A stretch of DNA of 13,952 bases from Bacillota bacterium (GTDB lineage Bacteria; Bacillota; Clostridia; Christensenellales; CAG-138). The notes beneath the pieces were generated by a model. That model saw nothing but the letters and a program-made list of their open reading frames with translations, did no database searches and was not told the DNA's origin. A program made the position numbers and the translations under genes. The DNA lies in the NCBI GenBank assembly GCA_023458355.1, contig JAEWZS010000005.1, positions 1 to 13,952 on the forward strand. The letters are read 5' to 3'. Shown here one piece after another: positions 6,715 to 13,930 of the stretch (its first letter is position 1; each line of letters begins with the position of its first letter).

Positions 6715-6780
6715 CTCATAGCAGGGCCGAAGGCGGCCCGTAGAAACTTCCGCACCATTTCGCGGAATTATATGAGAATC
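6711..6780 (-). ncRNA. purine-class riboswitch aptamer, guanine-type specificity base
   Basis: On the minus strand the core elements of the purine riboswitch are present in order: the P1 arm CTCATA (6776-6771), junction TATAAT, the P2 hairpin TTCCGCG/TGCGGAA with a loop containing AAATGG, the near-invariant J2/3 AGTTTCTAC, a P3 hairpin GGGCCG/CGGCCC, and GC directly before the P1 3' arm TATGAG (6720-6715). The base before UAUGAG, equivalent to position 74, is C. C pairs with guanine or hypoxanthine, whereas adenine switches have U. Departures from the classical xpt and add aptamers are an L3 loop of only CCUU instead of about seven bases, L2 one base shorter, and J3/1 reading UGC rather than AC or AU. 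The two loop C and two loop G bases that form the kissing contact are retained. It leads the hydantoinase-mocA-guaD operon. Confidence 0.9.
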
Positions 6781-6838
6781 TTGCTTAAGGTAAGAAAGGT
6801 CAAACACAGGGTTTTGCCTCATATTACCTTCGATTGTA

Positions 6839-6867
6839 ATGTTACCACCCAAGTTTTGAATTTGCAA
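6839..6867 (-). promoter_or_regulatory. candidate promoter for the riboswitch-led operon
   Basis: Reading the minus strand, TTGCAA (6867-6862) and TAACAT (6844-6839) are 17 bases apart. The transcript would start near 6832, about 50 bases before the aptamer. The match is moderate. A TTGACC at 6803-6798 is too close to the aptamer to drive it. Confidence 0.3.
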
Positions 6868-6910
6868 GCGGATACCGCGGAAATTTCACTTGCCATGCAC
6901 AATTTTCATA

Positions 6911-6939
6911 TTTATTTGGCCATAAAAGTATGTTATACT
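6911..6939 (+). promoter_or_regulatory. extended -10 promoter for ade-xdh
   Basis: TGTTATACT (6931-6939) is an extended -10 with a weak TTTATT 17 bases upstream of its hexamer. It would give a leader of about 90 bases before ade. No second riboswitch is seen on the plus strand of the 6618-7037 divergent region. Apart from the two candidate promoters and the minus-strand leader, that region shows nothing else I can name. Confidence 0.45.
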
Positions 6940-7037
6940 GATTTCAAAACAAAAAGATATTTTGACTCATACAATTTTTGTGATGTTGTTTTGCTATATT
7001 TGAGGTTCAATCCTATTCGGATAAGGGGGACAAACGT

Positions 7038-8723
7038 TTGAAGCAGCACGAACTTGTCCAAGCAGCGCTCGATGGCCGCGCGACCTTCGTTATCAAAAAC
7101 GCGCGTGTCGTGAACGTGTTCACCAACGAAATCCTCAAATCTGACGTCGCCATGTACGGCGATACCATCATAGGTGTGGGTGAGTTTAGCGCCGAAAACG
7201 AATACGACGCAAATGGTGCTTACCTTTGCCCGGGTTTCATCGACTCGCATGTTCACATAGAGTCTTCGATGGTGATTCCCCCATCCTATGCGCGGGTCAT
7301 CATGCCGCATGGCACCACCGGCATCATCGCCGACCCGCATGAGATCGCAAACGTTGCGGGCATTGCGGGCGTACGTGCCATGTATAAGTTTTCCGAAGGG
7401 CTTCCCTTGCGCGTTTATTTCATGATGCCCTCCTGTGTACCCTGCACCAAATTTGAGACCTCGGGTGCTGAAATCCTTGCGGAGGACATGGTGCCGCTTG
7501 CCAAGAAAAGCCGCATGATTGGCTTAGGCGAAGTGATGGACTATGTGAGCACCATCTCAGGCGACAAGGATATGCTCGATAAGATACGCCTTTTTGAAGG
7601 CCGCCCCATCGATGGGCATGCACCTCTCGTTTCGGGCCGCTCGCTTAATGCCTACCGCATTGCCGGCCCATCGACCGATCATGAATGTTCCAACTACGAC
7701 GAGGTATTGGAAAAGCTCCGCACAGGCATGAGCATTTTGCTTCGCGTAGGCTCCGCCGCAAAGGGCATGGACGAAATCTTCAGACAAATCGCCATACATA
7801 AACTTCCCACCGAGAACATGACATTTTGCACAGACGACAAACATATAGAAAACATCCGTGCTGAGGGGCATATCAACCACATTGCGCGTCTCGCGGTCGC
7901 CTGCGGTATAGACCCCGTTAAAGCCGTCAAGATGGGCTCCTACAACGCAGCGCGCATCTATGGGTTGAAGCGTGCAGGTGCTGTGGCGGTAGGTTACCGT
8001 GCCGACATGGTACTTCTAAAGGACCTGAAGGATTTTGAGGTTGTAGAAGTGTTCACGGGTGGCGAGGTCTATAAGGATAGGGAATACCCCATACCGCTCA
8101 TCCCCGAAGTGGTGTACGGAAGCGTTCGCATGGCCCCGCTTAGCACCGAGTCGTTTGTTTTAAAAACCGACAAGAGCCTGATGCCCGTTATCACCATGGT
8201 AGAAGAGCAGCTTGTAACAAAGCTTAACTACCGCGAGGTGCAGGTTGAAAAAGGCGTGTTTAAGCCGGACGCTACCTATACAAAGCTCGCCGTTATTGAG
8301 CGCCATCACGCTACAGGCCGGATAGGTCTTGGTATCGTTGAAGGCCTAAACATCGTCGGTGGTGCTATCGCCTCCACCGTCGCACATGACTCTCACAACC
8401 TCGTTGTAGCGGGCGATAACGATCAAGATATGCTCATGGCCGCCGATTCCTTGCGTGATTGCGGCGGTGGATATTGCGTTGTAAGCCATGGCGTTGTTAT
8501 AACGAGGCTCCCGCTCCCCGTAGCAGGCCTTATGACCGATGCGCCCATTGACGGCGTAATCGAGCGCCAGCGCGCGCTTCTTGATGCGGCATACAGCCTT
8601 GGTGCAAAAAAAGGCAGCGACCCGCTTATCGCACTCTCGTTCTTGGCACTCCCCGTAATACCCGAGGTGCGGTTGACCGATAAAGGGCTTTTCGATGTAA
8701 TATGCATGAAGTTTGTTGAGTGA
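7038..8723 (+). CDS. ade: adenine deaminase
   Basis: A 561-residue bacterial Ade-type adenine deaminase, a binuclear-metal amidohydrolase distinct from the adenosine deaminase-like enzymes. It converts adenine to hypoxanthine and ammonia. Family motifs are PGFIDSHVHIESSM (residues 65-78, metal ligands His71 and His73), HGTTGIIADPHEIANV (91-106), GHAPLVSG, FCTDDKH in the second half of the barrel, and a complete C-terminal domain with VAHDSHN and IALSFLALPVIPE. Length is in the family's usual range. The start is a TTG at 7038 with AAGGGGGA seven bases upstream; no ATG gives a better N-terminus. It opens the plus-strand operon, and its product hypoxanthine is a natural substrate for the xanthine dehydrogenase encoded next. 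Confidence 0.95.
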   Translation: MKQHELVQAALDGRATFVIKNARVVNVFTNEILKSDVAMYGDTIIGVGEFSAENEYDANGAYLCPGFIDSHVHIESSMVIPPSYARVIMPHGTTGIIADPHEIANVAGIAGVRAMYKFSEGLPLRVYFMMPSCVPCTKFETSGAEILAEDMVPLAKKSRMIGLGEVMDYVSTISGDKDMLDKIRLFEGRPIDGHAPLVSGRSLNAYRIAGPSTDHECSNYDEVLEKLRTGMSILLRVGSAAKGMDEIFRQIAIHKLPTENMTFCTDDKHIENIRAEGHINHIARLAVACGIDPVKAVKMGSYNAARIYGLKRAGAVAVGYRADMVLLKDLKDFEVVEVFTGGEVYKDREYPIPLIPEVVYGSVRMAPLSTESFVLKTDKSLMPVITMVEEQLVTKLNYREVQVEKGVFKPDATYTKLAVIERHHATGRIGLGIVEGLNIVGGAIASTVAHDSHNLVVAGDNDQDMLMAADSLRDCGGGYCVVSHGVVITRLPLPVAGLMTDAPIDGVIERQRALLDAAYSLGAKKGSDPLIALSFLALPVIPEVRLTDKGLFDVICMKFVE

Positions 8724-8796
8724 ACCGATATTTACGTTATGGGAAGACGGGTCCCAATTACCATACAACCAAACATTCTATCCGGAGGTAGCCGAA

Positions 8797-11085
8797 ATGG
8801 GCGCAGTAGGAAAAAGCGTCAAACGCGTAGACGCGGTTGACAAGGTAACAGGCCGAGCGAAATATACCGACGATCTTGCCGATAAAAGCGCACTGATCGC
8901 CAAGGTGTTTCGCTCAACCATCGCGCACGGCATGGTAAAGAGCATTGACACATCCGAGGCGGAAAAAATAGAGGGTGTCGTAAAAATCGTCACCTGCTTT
9001 GATGTACCCAACGATCCCTTCCCGACCGCGGGGCATCCTTGGTCTACAGATCCACACCATCAGGACGTGGCAGATCGTTTGCTTTTAAACAAGCACGTAC
9101 GCTATTATGGCGACGACGTCGCAGCCGTTATCGCCGAAAATGAAGTGGCCGCCATGCAGGCCATACGCGCCATCAAGGTTGAATACGAAGAATACCCCTT
9201 CGTTCTCGATCAAATCGAGGCCATGCAGGACGGCGCACCGCAGCTGCACGACGAATTTAAAAACAACATACTCGCAAGCTCCGGCTATGATGAGGGCGAT
9301 TTTGAGGAGGCCATCAAAGAGCCCGGCCTCATCTGCGTCGATAAATGGTACGATACTCCGATGGTGCAGCATTGCCACATCGAAAACCATATCTGCTACG
9401 CCTATGAGGAGGCGAGCAAGATTGTGGTGGTTTCCTCTACGCAGATACCGCACATCGTGCGCCGCGTGGTAGGTCAAGCGCTCGGCCGCCCTTGGGGCAG
9501 CGTTCGCATCATAAAACCCTACATCGGTGGCGGTTTCGGCAACAAGCAGGATGCTTTATACGAGCCTCTTTGCGCTTACCTCTCTACACAAGTCGGCGGC
9601 CGCTTGGTGAAGCTCGACATGACCCGCGAGGAGACATTCACCTGCAACCGCGTTCGTCATGCCATCCGCTACCATCTTGTAAGCTATGTGCGTCCGGATG
9701 GCACCTTCGTAGCGCGTAAATGCGATGCCTATTCCCAACAAGGCGCATATGCCTCCCACGGCCATGGCATTGCTGCAAAGGGAATTTCCGCATTCAAGCA
9801 AATCTACAAATACGAAAAGGCATGCAAGGCGCAGGCCTACACAGTTTATACAAACACCCCCTCGGCAGGTGCCATGCGCGCCTACGGCATACCCCAGATA
9901 ACGTTTGCGCTCGAAAGCCATATCGAAGATATCGCCAAAGTATTGGGCATGAAATCCATCGACCTACGCCGCAAGAACATGATGGAAGTAGGTTACTACG
10001 ACGCCTTCTCCAAAAACACGAACTGGTTTGACTCGCTTAACCAATGCATCGACAAGGGCAAGGAATACATCCGTTACGACGAGAAGATGGAGCTCTATAA
10101 AAACCAGACCGGCCCTGTCCGCCGTGCAGTCGGTATGGCTATATTCTGGTACAACACCGCCGTATGGCCCATCTCGCTTGAGTCCTCCTCCTGCCGCATG
10201 GTTTTAAACCAGGACGGCTCCGTGCAGGTACAGCTGGCGGAAACAGAAATCGGCCAAGGTGCGGACACCGTGTTTTCGCAGATGACTGCCGAAACATTAG
10301 GCATACCGCTTGAAAGCGTACATATTATCTCCGCACAGGATACCGATATTACCCCCTTCGGCACGGGTGCTTACGGCTCCCGCCAGACCTATGTCGGAGG
10401 CATGGCTGTACGAGAGACCGCTCTTAAATTAAAGGAGCGCATTCTCGACTACGCGCAGCACCTCACCCGTATGCGCTCTTACGACATCGACATCATAGAC
10501 GGAAACGTCATCCATAAACCCGACGGCAAGGTGTTTATGACGCTTGGCGAGCTCGCCACCGAGGCGCTTTACAGCATACACCGCTCCGAGCACATAACAG
10601 CCGAATGCACTACGCAATGTAAATCAAACGCCTATTCGTTCGGTTGCTCGTTTGTTGAAATCGAGGTCGATATCCCGCTATGCAAAATCACCGTGCTTGA
10701 TGCCGTCAACGTGCATGACTGCGGGCAGCTCATAAATCCCGCCCTCGCTGCGGCGCAGGTACACGGCGGCATGAGCATGTCCTTAGGCTACGGACTCAGC
10801 GAGCAGCTTTTGTTCGATCAAAAGACCGGCAAGCCGCTCAACAATAACCTTTTGGACTATAAACTTTTGACCACGCTCGACCACCCGCATCTTGAGGCGC
10901 AATTCGTGGAAAACTACGAGCCCACAAGCGCGTATGGCACCAAGGCACTAGGCGAGCCGCCCGCCATATCGGCAGCCCCCGCCATAAGAAACGCTGTCCT
11001 CAACTGTACCGGCGTGGCCATAGATAAAGCCCCCCTCAACCCGCACATACTGTTTGCGCGGTTTAGGGAAGAAGGTCTCATTTAA
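8797..11085 (+). CDS. xdhA: xanthine dehydrogenase-type molybdenum-binding subunit
   Basis: A 762-residue large subunit of the xanthine oxidase family, carrying the molybdopterin cofactor and the hydroxylation site. After the N-terminal domain (KSVKRVDAVDKVTGRAKYTDD, split here from residue 6) come IGGGFGNKQDALYEP (from 243), QQGAYASHG (314-322), GAMRAYGIPQ (358-367), AETEIGQGADTVFSQMTAE (481-499), TGAYGSRQTYVGG (523-535) and KALGEPPAI (716-724). Glu720 in GEPP is at the position of the family's catalytic base. The start is ATG 8797, with GGAGG eight bases upstream and the standard N-terminus. The frame is open back to a TTG at 8713 that overlaps ade, but that extension has no ribosome site and no family resemblance. 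It lies 73 bases after ade and 17 before the FAD subunit. Purine context favours xanthine or hypoxanthine as substrate. A selenium-dependent form cannot be judged from sequence. Confidence 0.93.
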   Translation: MGAVGKSVKRVDAVDKVTGRAKYTDDLADKSALIAKVFRSTIAHGMVKSIDTSEAEKIEGVVKIVTCFDVPNDPFPTAGHPWSTDPHHQDVADRLLLNKHVRYYGDDVAAVIAENEVAAMQAIRAIKVEYEEYPFVLDQIEAMQDGAPQLHDEFKNNILASSGYDEGDFEEAIKEPGLICVDKWYDTPMVQHCHIENHICYAYEEASKIVVVSSTQIPHIVRRVVGQALGRPWGSVRIIKPYIGGGFGNKQDALYEPLCAYLSTQVGGRLVKLDMTREETFTCNRVRHAIRYHLVSYVRPDGTFVARKCDAYSQQGAYASHGHGIAAKGISAFKQIYKYEKACKAQAYTVYTNTPSAGAMRAYGIPQITFALESHIEDIAKVLGMKSIDLRRKNMMEVGYYDAFSKNTNWFDSLNQCIDKGKEYIRYDEKMELYKNQTGPVRRAVGMAIFWYNTAVWPISLESSSCRMVLNQDGSVQVQLAETEIGQGADTVFSQMTAETLGIPLESVHIISAQDTDITPFGTGAYGSRQTYVGGMAVRETALKLKERILDYAQHLTRMRSYDIDIIDGNVIHKPDGKVFMTLGELATEALYSIHRSEHITAECTTQCKSNAYSFGCSFVEIEVDIPLCKITVLDAVNVHDCGQLINPALAAAQVHGGMSMSLGYGLSEQLLFDQKTGKPLNNNLLDYKLLTTLDHPHLEAQFVENYEPTSAYGTKALGEPPAISAAPAIRNAVLNCTGVAIDKAPLNPHILFARFREEGLI

Positions 11086-11102
11086 GGTAAGGGAGAAAAG
11101 AT

Positions 11103-11984
11103 ATGTACGACATCAAGGCCTTGTACGAGGCAACTTCCGTACAAAACGCCATCGAGCTTTTATTGGCACACCCCGAGGCGAAAATCATCGCGGGTGGAAG
11201 CGACGTCCTCATCAAATTGCGTGAGGGTCACATCGCCGGTGCTGAACTTGTGAGCATTTATGGCCTAGACGAGCTTCGCGGCGTTTCGATGGACCCCGAC
11301 GGTACCATCCGCATACTCCCGCTCACAAGCTTTTCACACATTACCGCAAGCCCCATAATACAAGAACATATCAAAGTGCTCGGCGATGCAGTAGATCAGG
11401 TGGGCGGCCCCCAAATCCGCAACATTGGCACCATCGGAGGCAATACCTGCAACGGTGTGACAAGCGCGGATTCCGGTTCCACCCTCATCGCCTATGATGC
11501 CATCATAGAGTTGACCGGTCCCGATGGCGTGCGGCAGCTCCCCATCCGCGAGTTCTACGTAAGCGCCGGCAAGGTTGCCTTAAAACCCGCCGAGCTTCAG
11601 ACCGCAATCCTCATCAAAAAAGAAAGCTACCAAGGCTACAAGGGCCACTACATCAAGTACGCCATGCGCAACGCGCTCGATATCGCCACGCTTGGCTGTT
11701 CGGTGAACGTAAAACTTTCTTCCGATAAAAAAACCGTCGAGGACGTCCGCGTCGCCTACGGCGTAGCCGGTCCCGTGCCTATGCGCGCACAGTCCGCAGA
11801 AGCCGCAGGCAAAGGTAAACCTGTGAACGAGGAGACCATTGCCTTAGTCGGTAAAACCGCGCTCGAAGACGTAAACCCGCGTACGAGCTGGCGCGCCAGC
11901 CGCGAATTCCGCCTACACCTCGTAGAGGAGCTTACTATGCGCGCCATGCGCGAATCGATCCTGCTTTCTGGAGGTGCACTCTGA
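11103..11984 (+). CDS. xdhB: xanthine dehydrogenase FAD-binding subunit
   Basis: A 293-residue FAD subunit that passes electrons from the iron-sulfur subunit to NAD or another acceptor. The FAD pyrophosphate loop AGGSDVLIKLREG (residues 30-42) and the second signature GPQIRNIGTIGGNTCNGVTSADS, split at 102-112 and 113-124, are both clear. The C-terminal domain (about 180-293) is the usual CO dehydrogenase flavoprotein C-terminal fold. The ATG at 11103 has AAGGGAG about eight bases upstream. Its TGA overlaps the ATG of the next gene by one base (TGATG). Length is typical for a separate subunit, and no extra cysteine insert for a further 4Fe-4S cluster is seen. Confidence 0.93.
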   Translation: MYDIKALYEATSVQNAIELLLAHPEAKIIAGGSDVLIKLREGHIAGAELVSIYGLDELRGVSMDPDGTIRILPLTSFSHITASPIIQEHIKVLGDAVDQVGGPQIRNIGTIGGNTCNGVTSADSGSTLIAYDAIIELTGPDGVRQLPIREFYVSAGKVALKPAELQTAILIKKESYQGYKGHYIKYAMRNALDIATLGCSVNVKLSSDKKTVEDVRVAYGVAGPVPMRAQSAEAAGKGKPVNEETIALVGKTALEDVNPRTSWRASREFRLHLVEELTMRAMRESILLSGGAL

Positions 11985-12463
11985 TGCAGACAAAACACAT
12001 CCGTTTCACACTCAACGGCAAAGCCGTAGAAACCGTAATTGACGTCCGCGCTTCGCTGACGGACCTTCTTCGCAACGACTACCGCATGACCTCTGTCAAG
12101 AAAGGCTGTGAGGTCGGCGAATGCGGCGCGTGCAATGTGCTCATCGACGGAGAAGCATTTAACTCCTGCATCTACCTCGCGGTTTGGGCGGACGGTAAAA
12201 ACATCCGCACCGTGGAAGGGTTACTCGATCGCGAAGGCAATTTGAGCGACATACAGCAGGCTTTCGTGGACGAAGCTGCCGTGCAATGCGGCTTCTGTAC
12301 ACCGGGCTTTATCATGACAGCCGTCGAGATACTCGAAACAGGCAAGGAATACACCCGCGATGAGCTAAGAAAGCTCCTCTCCGGGCATCTGTGCCGCTGC
12401 ACGGGGTATGAGAACATCATAAACGCCGTGGAAAAGACTATGAAAAAGCGGCTCGGCTTGTAA
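11984..12463 (+). CDS. xdhC: xanthine dehydrogenase 2Fe-2S subunit
   Basis: A 159-residue small subunit with two [2Fe-2S] clusters, linking the molybdenum site to FAD. The N-terminal plant-ferredoxin-like domain has Cys42, Cys47, Cys50 and Cys62 (GCEVGECGACN, then a later Cys). The C-terminal helical domain has Cys102 and Cys105 (QCGFCTPG) and Cys137 and Cys139 (HLCRCTGY). All eight ligands are present and the length is normal. GGAGG lies about nine bases before the ATG, inside the end of xdhB. The symbol here means the small subunit, as in E. coli XdhC, not the cofactor-insertion protein of the same name in other bacteria. It is the last gene of the plus operon, and a terminator follows at 12592. 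Confidence 0.94.
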   Translation: MQTKHIRFTLNGKAVETVIDVRASLTDLLRNDYRMTSVKKGCEVGECGACNVLIDGEAFNSCIYLAVWADGKNIRTVEGLLDREGNLSDIQQAFVDEAAVQCGFCTPGFIMTAVEILETGKEYTRDELRKLLSGHLCRCTGYENIINAVEKTMKKRLGL

Positions 12464-12489
12464 CTTACTTTTCTTAAAAGAAAAGTAAG
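12464..12489. repeat. perfect palindrome directly after xdhC
   Basis: CTTACTTTTCTT and its exact complement flank a two-base centre, starting on the base after the xdhC stop codon and followed by CAAAAGAAC. It could fold as a 10-bp stem with a larger loop and protect the 3' end of the xdh mRNA. No U-run follows. The sequence resembles short palindromes that recur in many bacterial genomes, but only one copy is present here. Confidence 0.6.
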
Positions 12490-12591
12490 CAAAAGAACTT
12501 CGTGTTAAGGATAACGGAATAACTTTGTTCGAAAAATCGACCTAAATGCGAGGCGTGTCACGAAAAACGGACATAACGGACAATAAAGTGT

Positions 12592-12637
12592 AAAACCGCT
12601 TATCTTTGCTATAGCAGCTAAGATGAGCGGTTTTTTA
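12592..12637. terminator. bidirectional intrinsic terminator between xdhC and the lipoprotein gene
   Basis: A 15-bp stem (AAAACCGCTTATCTT with AAGATGAGCGGTTTT, one G-T wobble) is followed by T6 on the plus strand. The As on the other side give a T-run on the minus strand. It can end both the ade-xdh transcript and the convergent lipoprotein transcript. The rest of the 12490-12688 stretch holds a short near-repeat of ACGGACA around 12567-12582 and nothing else recognised. Confidence 0.9.
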
Positions 12638-12688
12638 TACCTAAAATCCACATTCAAGTGCCTGTGCCTTATGAGACAACGCTTATTG

Positions 12689-13315
12689 TCACATCCATTC
12701 TTGTCTGATCTTTTCAGCTATTTGCTGAAATCTAAGATAGGCATCCTCAGATTCATAAACATTAAAATGCACCCAATTCCCCATTGACAGACGCTTAGGT
12801 TTCATCGGGTTTTCTGTAACCATGATGAAATACCCGCCTGTGAGCGTGCCTTGCCACAGAATATTCTCATCCTGTGGCAGCTCCGTTCCAGAACAGGCCC
12901 TATAAATCTCCTTCGCATCCTCAAAGCCTCCATAGAGCCGTGCAACCAACACAAGCGTCTCTCGCCAGTCCTCCCAACAGGCGGTTTTCTCGTTCTGCCA
13001 CCACTGTTTATTCTGTGGCTCGCGGAAAGCAACATCTAGTACGCGGCCAAGCTCCTCCGTATCGTAGCTGGTGATAAAAACGCCATTGTAACCAACTCTA
13101 TTCTCAGGTCGGTGTAAGGAATAAACGATGCTTGTATCCGTTCCGTCCGTACGCTCGTCCGCCTGTTCGATACTCCAAGACAGCCCGGTTTCCTGAAGCG
13201 CTGCGGCAAGAGCCTCCTCCGACAAAGGAAATTCAGGCTGCGGTAGTGGCTCCTTCTTTTGACATCCGGCTAAAAGCGTCGCTGCCACAAGGAGTGCACA
13301 AATCAAGGGTTTCAC
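12689..13315 (-). CDS. putative lipoprotein of unknown function
   Basis: A 208-residue exported protein, not recognised. The N-terminus is a textbook lipoprotein signal: a lysine, a hydrophobic core (LICALLVAATLLAGC) and lipobox LAGC with lipidated Cys18. The mature part is acidic and polar, with several Trp residues (KQWWQNEKTACWEDW) and no repeats or known catalytic motif. The start chosen is the GTG at 13315, with GGAG about ten bases upstream, because it gives a correct signal peptide. The same frame is open upstream to 13462, but those extra codons include a transposase-like helix-turn-helix remnant and would bury the signal peptide. An alternative ATG at 13345 has GGAGG 17 bases upstream, too far for a usual site. 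It converges on xdhC across a shared terminator and has no obvious link to purine metabolism. Confidence 0.7.
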   Translation of the reverse strand: MKPLICALLVAATLLAGCQKKEPLPQPEFPLSEEALAAALQETGLSWSIEQADERTDGTDTSIVYSLHRPENRVGYNGVFITSYDTEELGRVLDVAFREPQNKQWWQNEKTACWEDWRETLVLVARLYGGFEDAKEIYRACSGTELPQDENILWQGTLTGGYFIMVTENPMKPKRLSMGNWVHFNVYESEDAYLRFQQIAEKIRQEWM

Positions 13316-13345
13316 GTAATGATTACTCCAGAGCATTTTAGTCAT

Positions 13346-13480
13346 GAATGATATACAGCAAACCTCCAAAGCTTCAGATCGGCTCAGATCGCTAGGATAG
13401 ATACGCTGACCGATGTGCAATCTTTCTTGTTTTGTGTATTTCATGGTATGCCCCCGTTCCATAAATAGTAGTACTGTCCA
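13346..13480 (-). mobile_element. truncated IS3-type element end with transposase N-terminus
   Basis: On the minus strand, a frame beginning ATG at 13444 (GGGGG seven bases upstream) encodes MKYTKQERLHIGQRIYP and SRSEALEVCCIS. This strongly resembles the N-terminal helix-turn-helix of the small IS3-family transposase ORFs of Firmicutes (KYTKEERL-IG-RIY-G-(I/L)SR-(E/Q)A). After about 33 codons the similarity stops and the lipoprotein region begins. Upstream, TGGACAGT (13480-13473) is a plausible IS terminus starting with TG. No second ORF, no other end and no target duplication are found, so this is a fossil fragment. It is identified from remembered family sequence, not a search. Confidence 0.65.
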
Positions 13481-13612
13481 CCGGAAATGCTTCTTATGAA
13501 AGCATATCGAAGTGTTTCTTTTCTACCTCCAGCTGCGTTCAATTTAAGCTTACCACTTCACACAGTTTGCATCCATCGGAATCCGCCCCTACACAACACC
13601 CCCGTTTTCCAA

Positions 13613-13721
13613 AAGCACCACGCAGTGGCCGTTTTAAGGAGGATAGGGGATTGTTAAGGGGCCTAAGGAGGGAAATCGGAATCCCTCCTGGCCCCTTAAC
13701 GCCTATCGTTTACTTCGATGA
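13613..13721 (+). repeat. dispersed structured repeat, copy 2
   Basis: It matches copy 1 (3103-3213) at nearly every base over about 100 positions, in the same orientation and exactly 10,510 bases downstream up to a small indel near the end. The large stem-loop is at 13653-13700 and the 3' small stem at 13705-13719. Relative to copy 1, the inner stem has G to A on the left (13669) and C to T on the right (13686), which keeps the pair. The 13463-13612 stretch before it holds the outer end of the IS fragment and nothing else recognised. Confidence 0.88.
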
Positions 13722-13874
13722 GCCTATTATTCCACCGCATTTCTCATACTTACCTTGATTAAGTCAGGAGAATATCGATTCTTTCATATGCTCTACGCTA
13801 AGTATTATGCCAAACCTGCTCCCTCATAGCTTATTATAATGCCCGTCGGAGTGTTTCAGACTCATAAACGTTGT

Positions 13875-13930
13875 ATGCCAAGGGGCCAGGGGGGATTCCG
13901 ATTTCCCCCCATCCGGCCCTTGGCGCACCC
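13875..13930 (-). repeat. dispersed repeat, copy 3, inverted and diverged
   Basis: Read on the minus strand, the core contains GGGGGGAAATCGGAATCCCC, as in copy 1, then GGCCCCTTGGC. The outer stem is GCCAAGGGCC/GGCCCCTTGGC where copies 1 and 2 have GTTAAGG/CCTTAAC, so two base pairs changed together on both arms. The 5' flank conserved between copies 1 and 2 is absent. The 13722-13874 gap before it shows nothing I can name. The last 20 bases before the window edge are GC-rich and share GGATAGGGG with copy 2, which may be chance. Confidence 0.7.

Noticed and set aside
6547..6867. Minus-strand open frame of 106 codons across the hydantoinase leader.
   Set aside because: It covers the riboswitch and terminator in a different frame; the RNA structure explains the conservation better than a protein.
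6772..7041. Plus-strand open frame of 89 codons just before ade.
   Set aside because: It contains the candidate promoter and leader of ade, has no ribosome site at its start, and its product resembles nothing.
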